Source: Nitrososphaerota archaeon (GTDB taxonomy: Archaea > Thermoproteota > Nitrososphaeria > Nitrososphaerales > Gagatemarchaeaceae). From it: DNA of 7,052 bases. The DNA lies in assembly GCA_005877365.1 (NCBI GenBank), contig VBPP01000202.1, positions 1 to 7,052 on the forward strand, in the 5' to 3' direction. A program made the position numbers and the translations under genes. Below are positions 1 through 5,668 of this stretch, piece after piece. The first letter of the stretch is position 1. Each line of letters opens with the position of its first letter. Below the pieces are notes generated by a model. It ran no database searches and had not been told where the DNA came from. It worked only from the letters and a program-made list of their open reading frames with translations.

Positions 1-2070
1 CCCCTTCAGCGTGCGGATGACGTTCTGGATGTCGCCCCCGTGTTGCAGGTAGAGGCTTATCAGCCTGCCCATCGCCTCCGCATCGGCCTTCTCGTCCCCC
101 CCTAACTTCCCGATGTTCACGAAGACCTCTTCCATCGCTTCCCCTTCCGAGTTGGCGGTGACGTAGAGGCTGCCCTGTGGGAGTCTCAGCTTGAGGGTCC
201 TTCCCGCCATCACCTTGGGCCTCTCGAACTGGAGCGGCCCCTTCTTCTTCACCTCTTTCTTCTTCCCCGCCTCCTCCGTCTCGAGGATCCCCTCCCTGCT
301 GCCCTCCCTGTAGACCGTTATCCCCTTGCAGCCCAGCTCCCATGCCAGGAAGTAGATTCGCTCGACCTCCTCCGGTGTAATGCTCTCCGGGAGGTTGACC
401 GTGCTCGAGATCGCGGTGTCTATGTGCCTCTGAATCGTCGCCTGCATCTTGACTCTCATCTCCGGCTTTATCTGGTGGGCTGTCACGAAGTAGCTCGGCA
501 GCTGCTTCACGTCGGATACGTGGGTCGCGCTCATGTACTCCTTTACGAGAGGATGGAATACCTTGAACTCCCCCTCGCTGAGAGACTTGGACCTGCGCGT
601 GTAAGAAAGAGCAAAGACGGGCTCCACGCCGCTCGAGCAGCCGGCCAGGATCGACCCCGAGCCGACAGGCGGGATCGTCGTTATGGCGGCGTTTCTTACA
701 CCTTCCTTCACCTTTTCTTTCACCGTCGGGTCGAGCCTCTGGATGAACGGCTGGGCGAGGTGCTTCCCCGCCACGAAGGCCGGGAACGCCCCCTTCTCCT
801 TGGCCAGCTCCGTGGAGTATCCGTAGATCACGTTCGTGACCCTCTCGAAGAGTTTGTCGACAAACTCTATCGTGGCATCCTCGTCGTACTTCAAGCCGAG
901 CTTGATCAGCATGTCACCCAGCCCCGTGATACCCACCCCGATTCTCCGGCTCCAGAGCGAGGCCTTCTTCTGCTGCGGGAGCGGGTGCCTCTCGGCGTTG
1001 TAATCCAGGACGTCGTCGAGGAACCTGACCGCGTACTGGGTCGCGCGCACCAGCGAGTCCCAGTCGACGATCGAGTGGTCTGTGAAGGGCTCTTGGACGA
1101 AGGCGCTCAGGTTCACGGAGCCCAGGCAGCAGTTACCGTAATTCTCTAGGGTCTGTTCGCTGCATGGATTGACCCCCTCCACCTCCATCTGGTTGTACTC
1201 GGTCGTCGATTCCCTCTTTATCGTGTCCCAGAAGATGACTCCAGGCTCGTCCGACTCCCACGCTCCCTTGACGAGTTGCTTCCAGATCTCCCTCGCCCTG
1301 ACCTTCCTGTTGAGCTCCACCTTCTCGTTCTTGAACTTCAGCTCGAAATCCTCGTCCCTCTCGACCGCCCTCATGAAGGCGTCGGTGATCTTGACGGAGA
1401 TGTTCGCGTAGTTGACCTTCTTCAGGTCCTTCTTGACGTTGATGAAGTCGATGACGTCGGGGTGGTCGACCCTTATCGTTATCATCTGGGCGCCCCTCCT
1501 CCCCGCCTGACCTATGGTCCCCGTCGTCGTCGACAGGAGCTCCATGAACGAAACCGCCCCCGAGCTGAAGATCGCCGCATTATTCACGGGGGAACCCTTG
1601 GGCCTCAGGACCGAGATGTCGGTCCCCACCCCCCCTCCGTAGCTGTATGTCCTCGCCGCCTCTTTGCAGAAGTCGAAAATGGCTTCTATGGAGTCCTCCC
1701 GGATGCTGAAGTAATAACAATTGAGAAGCGTCGCGTTCCGGGGCTGCCCCGCCCCGAAGAGGATTCTGCCGCCGGGTACGAACCTGTAATCCTCAAGCAG
1801 CCAGTAGAACTTCGAAGCCCACTCCCTCCTCGTCCCCTCGTCCCCCTCAACCGAGGCGAGCTCGGATGCGACCCTGTGCCACATCTGGCTCGGAGTCTTC
1901 TCGATCTGTTTGCCCGACACGTCTCTCAGCGCATACTTCTCGTAGAAGACTCTCGCTCGCAGCTCATCCCCCCCGAAGGCGGCGAGAGTCTCGGGTGGAA
2001 GAACCACCTGCGCCCTCTTCTGTTCCGAGATATTCGGACCGTCTCCTCGTTCTTCAATAGTTGTCGTCAT
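1..2070 (-). CDS. nrdJ: Adenosylcobalamin-dependent (class II) ribonucleotide reductase, 3' end outside the window
   Basis: This enzyme reduces ribonucleotides to deoxyribonucleotides in the cytoplasm, using a cobalamin-derived radical and so not requiring oxygen. I translated 690 codons without a stop. The three expected cysteines are present: C118 (in LLNCYYF), the thiyl-radical cysteine C303 within NPCSEQ (N301 and E305 complete the N-x-C-x-E motif), and C314 in NYGNCCLGSVN. Further family signatures are GIGVGITGLGDML, LPSYFVTAHQI and KGITVYREGSREGIL, followed by most of a C-terminal TSCPD-type domain (about 610-690). The frame is still open at the left edge, so the last residues and the C-terminal redox cysteines are not visible. 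The start is the first ATG after an in-frame TAG, and no Shine-Dalgarno site precedes it. There is no N-terminal ATP-cone, so overall-activity sensing is not built into the visible part. The gene lies downstream of, and co-oriented with, the HTH/ATP-cone/NrdD-like protein. Confidence 0.96.
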   Translation of the reverse strand, partial: MTTTIEERGDGPNISEQKRAQVVLPPETLAAFGGDELRARVFYEKYALRDVSGKQIEKTPSQMWHRVASELASVEGDEGTRREWASKFYWLLEDYRFVPGGRILFGAGQPRNATLLNCYYFSIREDSIEAIFDFCKEAARTYSYGGGVGTDISVLRPKGSPVNNAAIFSSGAVSFMELLSTTTGTIGQAGRRGAQMITIRVDHPDVIDFINVKKDLKKVNYANISVKITDAFMRAVERDEDFELKFKNEKVELNRKVRAREIWKQLVKGAWESDEPGVIFWDTIKRESTTEYNQMEVEGVNPCSEQTLENYGNCCLGSVNLSAFVQEPFTDHSIVDWDSLVRATQYAVRFLDDVLDYNAERHPLPQQKKASLWSRRIGVGITGLGDMLIKLGLKYDEDATIEFVDKLFERVTNVIYGYSTELAKEKGAFPAFVAGKHLAQPFIQRLDPTVKEKVKEGVRNAAITTIPPVGSGSILAGCSSGVEPVFALSYTRRSKSLSEGEFKVFHPLVKEYMSATHVSDVKQLPSYFVTAHQIKPEMRVKMQATIQRHIDTAISSTVNLPESITPEEVERIYFLAWELGCKGITVYREGSREGILETEEAGKKKEVKKKGPLQFERPKVMAGRTLKLRLPQGSLYVTANSEGEAMEEVFVNIGKLGGDEKADAEAMGRLISLYLQHGGDIQNVIRTLKG

Positions 2071-2250
2071 AACGATATCGTCCTAGACATCAAGCCAAGT
2101 ATTTCCTCCCATATATGAGGGAAGCGGATGACTCCACGTTGACAAGAACGCTAATCCGACGCATTATCGGGCGCAGATGAGACGCTCACGTGTCGACTGT
2201 TGTTGACTAGAGGCGTGGCACATACGAAGACTCCCCAAATATTTTCCAAA
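2071..2250 (-). promoter_or_regulatory. Intergenic promoter region of nrdJ
   Basis: These 180 bases separate the stop of the NrdD-like regulator from the nrdJ start and contain no convincing gene. Reading on the minus strand, they hold an AT-rich box near 2238-2245 (AAATATTT), an 8-base palindrome CATATATG at 2110-2117 inside an imperfect larger inverted repeat, and a TATA-like AAATACTT at 2097-2104. The motif GTCAAC occurs twice (plus-strand GTTGAC at 2138-2143 and 2202-2207). A short 19-codon reading frame starting at 2223 has no supporting signal. I saw no cobalamin-riboswitch pattern. The region is where a regulator of nrdJ would be expected to bind, but the exact site is an inference. 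Confidence 0.6.
2097..2104 (-). promoter_or_regulatory. TATA-like box for nrdJ
   Basis: On the minus strand the box reads AAATACTT and is centred about 30 bases before the ATG at 2070. This spacing fits an archaeal TATA box driving a leaderless or nearly leaderless transcript, and agrees with the absence of a ribosome binding site. CATATATG, just upstream at 2110-2117, is an alternative box that would give a leader of about 18 bases. Confidence 0.45.
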
Positions 2251-4374
2251 TCAGCTGGCCGTCGAGTACTGCATCGTCGCGACCGACTTGCATCTCTTGC
2301 ACCTCTGCGCCCTCGGTGGCAGCTTGGCTCCACAGTTCCTGCAGACCACGATCTTCCTGTCGATCTTGAAGTAGGGCAGCTTGGGTGCCGCATTCACTAT
2401 CAAGTCGTAGACGCTTCTGATATCCTCCGATTCGCCGTCGAGTGTAACCGAAACGCCTCCGTTTAGACCCGACGAGAGTTTGTTGATGTACTCCACCCTC
2501 GCCTGGTTGTCCAGGTCTGCGGCAACCACCGCCGGCGATTGAGAGTACCCCGACTTCAGGAGCTGCTGAATGTTCGCCTTCCCGTACTTCTCAGAGTCCA
2601 GGCCCGCGAGCCTCCCAGCCCCGTCTTCCTCCAGCATCGCTACCCCCAGCCTTTCATTCTTGCCGGACTTCTCGTCCGCGATTTGAGACGCAGTCTGCAC
2701 AATCTTCTCGGCGAGGGCGACCCGAGAACCCGTCGCGGGGTCCCTTATCAGGCCAGTCAGCGCCTCCTCCAGCCCCACGAAGTTCATGATCAGGGGCATC
2801 ATCACGGGTGTCACAGCCTCCGAACCCAAAGCCAGTGTGGGCAGAAGGCTCTTCTTCAGGACCCGTTCGATCATCCTCCGCCTCGTGCCCAGGGCGTCCG
2901 CCGCGACACCGATGAGCATCGCCAGCTTCGCTCTGAAGTACGTCTCGTCCTGGTTCGAATCGTAGGCCAGGCGGGGCAGGTTAAGACTGAGATTGTGCAG
3001 GACGCTGATGTTGTCCGCCTGATAGTCCTTGGAGAGGATCCCGGCGTTTACCCCGCCGAACGACCTCCTCTGGTCGGGGGAGAAGAAGGCGATCCGCCCG
3101 CCGTTGAAGAGAATCCCCGCCGCCTGCTTGAGCGTCTTCGTCTCGTCAACTCTATTCGGTTTAGCGAGAAGGAGTCTCACCTCCGGACGAGGCGTAGCTT
3201 CGACGAAATCCCTGTACGTCCCCAGGGTGGCATCGAGGGTCTTCTCCATCAGGTCCCTCCCGACCTCGTCGTGCTTGAACGGGTTCAGCTCGATCGTCAC
3301 AATTCCTCGCTGAGGAGTTGACATCCCGCCTGTCACACTCTCTAGGAATCGGAGAATCATGGCTTCGAGTTCCCGTTTCGTCCTCGACCTGCAGAAGGGG
3401 GCGAGATACTGAAGGAAGTTCCTGAACGTAACTTCGACAGAGACCTCTCTGTCCATCAACAGCGAGAGGTTTGAGATGATGCCGAGCGCCTTCTCCGCGT
3501 TCTCAGGAGTCGGAAGCATCGGCGCGTAGGCGAGCCTCCCCCTCGGGTTGAAGCCCGAAGCCCTGACGGAGAGGAGGTCGACGAAGACTGTATCGGGCAT
3601 CAGACCCCAGACTCCGGCGTTGGAGATGTGAATGTCCCCCGCCAGATGCGCGTCCGCGACGTCCCTGGGGAGCTGCTCCAGGAGGAGGTACTCGGAGAAG
3701 ACCGCCCCACCGGTCATATGGACGAGCGACTCCACGTTCCCTCCGTCGTCGCCCACCTTGTTGAGAAGCTGCGTCACGTCGTAGATGGGCATCCCGAGCC
3801 TCGTGAGCTTGTGCCTGTACTCCTCTAGGCTGTGCTCGACTAGAAGGGCATTAACCATCTCCCTGATGAGAGGGGCCGTCAGGTACTGGGTCTGGAACTT
3901 GTAGAGTCTCGACTCGGTCTCGCTGGTGATCTTTTGGGCGAGCTCGACGGGCATCCCCGCCTCCTTCACGAGAGACTGGAGGATCTTGTTGGCGTTGAAC
4001 TCCTCCATCGTCTGATGAGAGGTCCTGACGTACAGCTTCCCGCTCTCGACGAGGGACTGCTCCTCGATCTGCCGCGTGAGATTCAGGACGAGCCGCCCCA
4101 GGTTCGTCACTGTATACTTCCTCTCCTGCCTGTTCAGCTGAATCAGAAGCTGCCTGACGAGCTTGCGGAGATGGTACGCGAACTTTCCGGACTCCTTCTT
4201 CGACTTGAAGCCCGCAAGGGTCTTGAGGGCGCTGTAGGTGAGGGGACCCTTTATGTTGAGTATCCGAAGAATCTCGAGCCTCTGTGGCGAGGCGATCACG
4301 CTGTAGATTGTCTTGACTCGTCTCGGCGCTGCCTGCAACAGTTGCACAGGTCTGTTGTCAAAAGTATTTAACAT
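2251..4374 (-). CDS. Winged-helix + ATP-cone + inactive NrdD-like protein with C-terminal zinc ribbon; candidate nucleotide-sensing regulator of RNR
   Basis: The protein has about 707 residues from ATG 4374; an upstream in-frame TTG at 4392 would add six. Domains, numbered from the ATG: an ArsR-like winged helix with PQRLEILRIL and YSALKTLAG (about 18-105), an ATP-cone (about 118-205, beginning near EEFNANKILQSLVKEAG), a class III reductase-like body (about 215-665, with NLSLNLPRLAYD near 461-472), and a zinc ribbon with C678, C681, C692 and C695. Real NrdD enzymes carry a glycyl-radical loop after this zinc site. Here the chain ends 12 residues after the last cysteine with no such loop, and the only other cysteine is C328, so reductase activity is not expected. 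A DNA-binding domain joined to a nucleotide-sensing ATP-cone, next to nrdJ, suggests transcriptional control of dNTP supply, as NrdR does in bacteria. That role is an inference; automated pipelines may call it anaerobic ribonucleoside-triphosphate reductase. Confidence 0.88.
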   Translation of the reverse strand: MLNTFDNRPVQLLQAAPRRVKTIYSVIASPQRLEILRILNIKGPLTYSALKTLAGFKSKKESGKFAYHLRKLVRQLLIQLNRQERKYTVTNLGRLVLNLTRQIEEQSLVESGKLYVRTSHQTMEEFNANKILQSLVKEAGMPVELAQKITSETESRLYKFQTQYLTAPLIREMVNALLVEHSLEEYRHKLTRLGMPIYDVTQLLNKVGDDGGNVESLVHMTGGAVFSEYLLLEQLPRDVADAHLAGDIHISNAGVWGLMPDTVFVDLLSVRASGFNPRGRLAYAPMLPTPENAEKALGIISNLSLLMDREVSVEVTFRNFLQYLAPFCRSRTKRELEAMILRFLESVTGGMSTPQRGIVTIELNPFKHDEVGRDLMEKTLDATLGTYRDFVEATPRPEVRLLLAKPNRVDETKTLKQAAGILFNGGRIAFFSPDQRRSFGGVNAGILSKDYQADNISVLHNLSLNLPRLAYDSNQDETYFRAKLAMLIGVAADALGTRRRMIERVLKKSLLPTLALGSEAVTPVMMPLIMNFVGLEEALTGLIRDPATGSRVALAEKIVQTASQIADEKSGKNERLGVAMLEEDGAGRLAGLDSEKYGKANIQQLLKSGYSQSPAVVAADLDNQARVEYINKLSSGLNGGVSVTLDGESEDIRSVYDLIVNAAPKLPYFKIDRKIVVCRNCGAKLPPRAQRCKRCKSVATMQYSTAS

Positions 4375-4426
4375 TGCATCAGTCGAAATCAAGTTCGAGT
4401 CAAAACGCCATCAGTTTCTGAGCAAG

Positions 4427-4434
4427 AATTTTTC
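4427..4434 (-). promoter_or_regulatory. Possible TATA box of the NrdD-like regulator gene
   Basis: An A/T run reading GAAAAATT on the minus strand lies about 55 bases before the ATG at 4374, predicting transcription from near 4404 and a short leader. No Shine-Dalgarno site is visible before either candidate start. The box is adjacent to the palindrome at 4440-4458. Confidence 0.35.
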
Positions 4435-4439
4435 ACTAG

Positions 4440-4458
4440 ATTCAACTCTATGTTGAAT
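4440..4458. promoter_or_regulatory. Perfect inverted repeat, candidate operator
   Basis: ATTCAAC and GTTGAAT form perfect 7-base arms around a 5-base spacer (TCTAT). The repeat lies just upstream of the TATA-like box of the NrdD-like regulator and 24 bases beyond the 3' end of the tRNA gene. Its position on the BRE/TATA side of a promoter suits a transcription-factor site, possibly autoregulatory. A role in ending the tRNA transcript is the alternative, although there is no T-run. Confidence 0.4.
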
Positions 4459-4481
4459 TAATCGCACACTGTCCGATTAGG

Positions 4482-4596
4482 TGGGGTCGGCCGGATTTGA
4501 ACCGGCGATCTCAAGCGCCCAAGGCCTCTCCATGTTCTTTGAAGCCTAGACCAGACTTGCCCAGAGGCGGAATCACTCTGACTAGCCGACGACCCC
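4482..4596 (-). tRNA. tRNA gene with intron(s); isotype uncertain, Leu(CAA) favoured
   Basis: The acceptor stem is perfect (GGGGTCG at the 5' end, CGACCCC at the 3' end, discriminator A). So is the T arm at 4490-4506 (GCCGG, loop TTCAAAT, CCGGC). No CCA is encoded. The span is 115 bases, so about 25-40 must be removed. The best anticodon reading is CAA at 4539-4541: stem AGGC/GCCT pairs, and loop bases TTCA pair with TGGA to give the 4-base helix of an archaeal bulge-helix-loop splice motif. This would define an 11-base intron at 4527-4537 in the canonical 37/38 position. The rest fits a long-variable-arm tRNA only if a second insertion of 16-20 bases lies in or after the D arm (within 4549-4581). 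Weaker alternatives are Thr(GGT), with stem CAAGT/GCTTG, and Pro(GGG). That a tRNA gene is here is firm; the isotype is not. Confidence 0.85.
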
Positions 4597-4671
4597 ATTT
4601 CGTCCATCTTCGTTGGCAGTAGTAGTAGTTATGAGTTCTCCGGCGACAACAACAACAACGACGACGACGAG
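4597..4671. repeat. Short spacer with trinucleotide runs
   Basis: Between the glycosylase stop and the tRNA 5' end the plus strand carries (AGT)4 at 4618-4629 and then ACAAC/GACGAC triplet runs at about 4646-4670. These resemble slipped-strand microsatellite tracts. They lie just after the glycosylase stop and upstream of the tRNA, where its promoter should be. No clear TATA box could be picked out. Confidence 0.55.
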
Positions 4672-5262
4672 CTAGGTCTTCGGCTTCCCCCTGGAGACGA
4701 ACTGATTTCCTCCGATGAAATACCTCCATCGGAATTCAAGACCGCGGTCGACCCCGATTCGGCTCGAATCCCTAATCTCGAATGCCGTATCTTTCCCCCT
4801 CGCCAAGAAGAGCCTCTCCGACCGCACGAGGTCCTCACCGTTCAGTCTTCGATCTATCTTCAATGCTTGAGTGAGCTTTCCGGGCCCGCTCGCCAGCTCC
4901 CTCACCTCCTCCTTTCCTCGATTCTTCTTCATCTGCTCAATCCCCTCGAGTGGCTCGAGGGCCCTGACGAGAATCGCACCCGCGACTCCCCGTCTCTCCG
5001 TCTTCACGCACAAACAGTGATGGAACCCGTACGTGAAGTAGACATACGCCTTTCCGACCTCGCCGAACATCACTCTGTTTCTTGGCGTCTCGCCCCTGAA
5101 GGCGTGACTCGCTGGGTCGTCTCGCCCTCTGTAAGCCTCGACTTCGACCAATATGCCGGAGAGGAAGCGTCTTCCAATTCTCCTGACGAGCAGCTGGCCC
5201 AGGAGCCGCTTAGCGACAGACGGCGTGTAGTCCTCAAAGAAGGAACGAGGAAGCCTCTCCAA
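4672..5262 (-). CDS. mpg: DNA-3-methyladenine glycosylase, AAG/MPG family
   Basis: This base-excision repair enzyme flips out and removes alkylated or deaminated purines such as 3-methyladenine and hypoxanthine. The 196-residue length is normal for prokaryotic members. Visible signatures are VAKRLLG near the start, EVEAY (40-44, with E42 matching the catalytic glutamate of human AAG), ASHAF (H53), the conserved TPRNRVMF, YVYFTYGFHHC (74-83) and GPGKLTQAL (126-134). H81 stands where human AAG has its intercalating tyrosine, and histidine there is, to my knowledge, usual in bacterial relatives. The start is TTG directly after an in-frame TAG; it is needed to keep the conserved N-terminal FFEDYTPSVAKRLLG. 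An AT-rich box at 5281-5290 implies a leaderless transcript. The gene is divergent from aIF1A, with 73 bases between the two starts, and the tRNA lies downstream on the same strand. Function is confident; substrate range cannot be told. Confidence 0.95.
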   Translation of the reverse strand: MERLPRSFFEDYTPSVAKRLLGQLLVRRIGRRFLSGILVEVEAYRGRDDPASHAFRGETPRNRVMFGEVGKAYVYFTYGFHHCLCVKTERRGVAGAILVRALEPLEGIEQMKKNRGKEEVRELASGPGKLTQALKIDRRLNGEDLVRSERLFLARGKDTAFEIRDSSRIGVDRGLEFRWRYFIGGNQFVSRGKPKT

Positions 5263-5280
5263 CTATCTCTCTGCGAACAG

Positions 5281-5290
5281 ATTTTATTAG
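5281..5290 (-). promoter_or_regulatory. TATA-like box of the DNA glycosylase gene
   Basis: The minus strand reads CTAATAAAAT, centred about 23 bases upstream of the TTG start. This suggests a leaderless transcript beginning at or next to the start codon. Confidence 0.5.
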
Positions 5291-5298
5291 GCGCACCC

Positions 5299-5306
5299 AA
5301 AAAATC
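5299..5306 (+). promoter_or_regulatory. TATA-like box of the aIF1A gene
   Basis: AAAAAATC on the plus strand is centred about 34 bases before the TTG start at 5336. No Shine-Dalgarno site lies between them. With the oppositely directed box at 5281-5290 it forms a compact divergent promoter. Confidence 0.4.
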
Positions 5307-5335
5307 TTGCCACTCAAGACGTAGGCGTACATAAA

Positions 5336-5645
5336 TTGGGAAAGAGAAAGGTGCTGAGTGAGGCAAATCTCAAGGAACTCGTCGTCCCGCAGGAGAGGGA
5401 GCTACTGGGAAGGGTCACCAAGATCGAGGGCGGCGACCACGTGGTCGTGAAGTGCGTCGACGGCAAGGTGCGCCTCGGCAGAATCAGGGGTAAGATGAAA
5501 GCGGCGCGTCTGGATCAGAGAAAATGATGTGGTGCTCGTCGCGCCCTGGGACTTCGACGACGGGAGGGCCGACGTCCTCTGGCGCTACATAAAGGCACAC
5601 GAGGAGTGGCTCGTCCAGAACAACTATCTCCCCCCGAATTTCTGA
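5336..5645 (+). CDS. Translation initiation factor aIF1A (IF1/eIF1A homologue), interrupted by a one-base frameshift
   Basis: aIF1A binds the small ribosomal subunit near the A site and promotes initiation-complex assembly. The first frame (5336-5500) gives MGKRKVLSEANLKELV, LLGRVTKIEGGDHVVVKC and GRIRGKMK, the first half of the S1/IF1 OB-fold. It then leaves the conserved sequence and stops at 5527. Skipping one base at about 5498-5501 and continuing from 5502 gives RRVWIREND, VVLVAPWDF and ADVLWRYIKAHEEWL, the rest of the family, ending at TGA 5643-5645. The joined protein has about 102 residues, normal for the family. The break is in ATGAAAGCGG; removing one A gives ATGAAGCGG, which restores MKRRVWI. 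The gene should be essential, so sequence error is the simplest explanation. The start is TTG, with no ATG or GTG available upstream in frame. The symbol is left blank because naming varies (often eif1A). Confidence 0.92.
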
Positions 5646-5654
5646 CTTCGGGGG
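5631..5654 (+). other. GC-rich hairpin spanning the aIF1A stop codon
   Basis: CCCCCGAA (5631-5638) and TTCGGGGG (5647-5654) form a perfect 8-base stem with an 8-base loop that contains the TGA at 5643-5645. There is no downstream T-run, so it does not look like a bacterial-type terminator. It ends 2 bases before the Shine-Dalgarno site of the next gene. Confidence 0.6.
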
Positions 5655-5656
5655 AG

Positions 5657-5662
5657 GGAGGT
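5657..5662 (+). promoter_or_regulatory. Strong Shine-Dalgarno site before the small membrane protein
   Basis: GGAGGT lies 6 bases ahead of a GTG at 5669, an ideal spacing and the clearest ribosome binding site in the window. It selects a start in a different frame from the recognisable protein, which implies a one-base frame break shortly after. Confidence 0.6.
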
Positions 5663-5668
5663 CGGAAC

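Noticed and set aside
424..2118. Long plus-strand reading frames (for example 424-1149 and 1276-2118)
   Set aside because: They lie antisense to nrdJ, whose frame is fully conserved with catalytic motifs. Their translations are rich in Arg, Leu and Val with no recognisable domain, as expected of shadows in GC-rich sequence.
2071..2250. Cobalamin riboswitch ahead of the B12-dependent reductase
   Set aside because: No B12-box-like sequence or suitable multi-stem structure was seen, and the region is short, with a TATA-like box close to the start.
2539..4371. Plus-strand frames opposite the NrdD-like regulator
   Set aside because: They are low-complexity shadow translations with no signals; the minus-strand gene covers the same bases.
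2251..4374. Calling this gene an active anaerobic ribonucleotide reductase (nrdD)
   Set aside because: The glycyl-radical loop and cysteine set are missing, and a DNA-binding domain is fused at the front.
4867..5334. 155-codon plus-strand frame opposite the DNA glycosylase
   Set aside because: It is antisense to a clear AAG-family gene and ends inside the divergent promoter; no domain or start signal is present.
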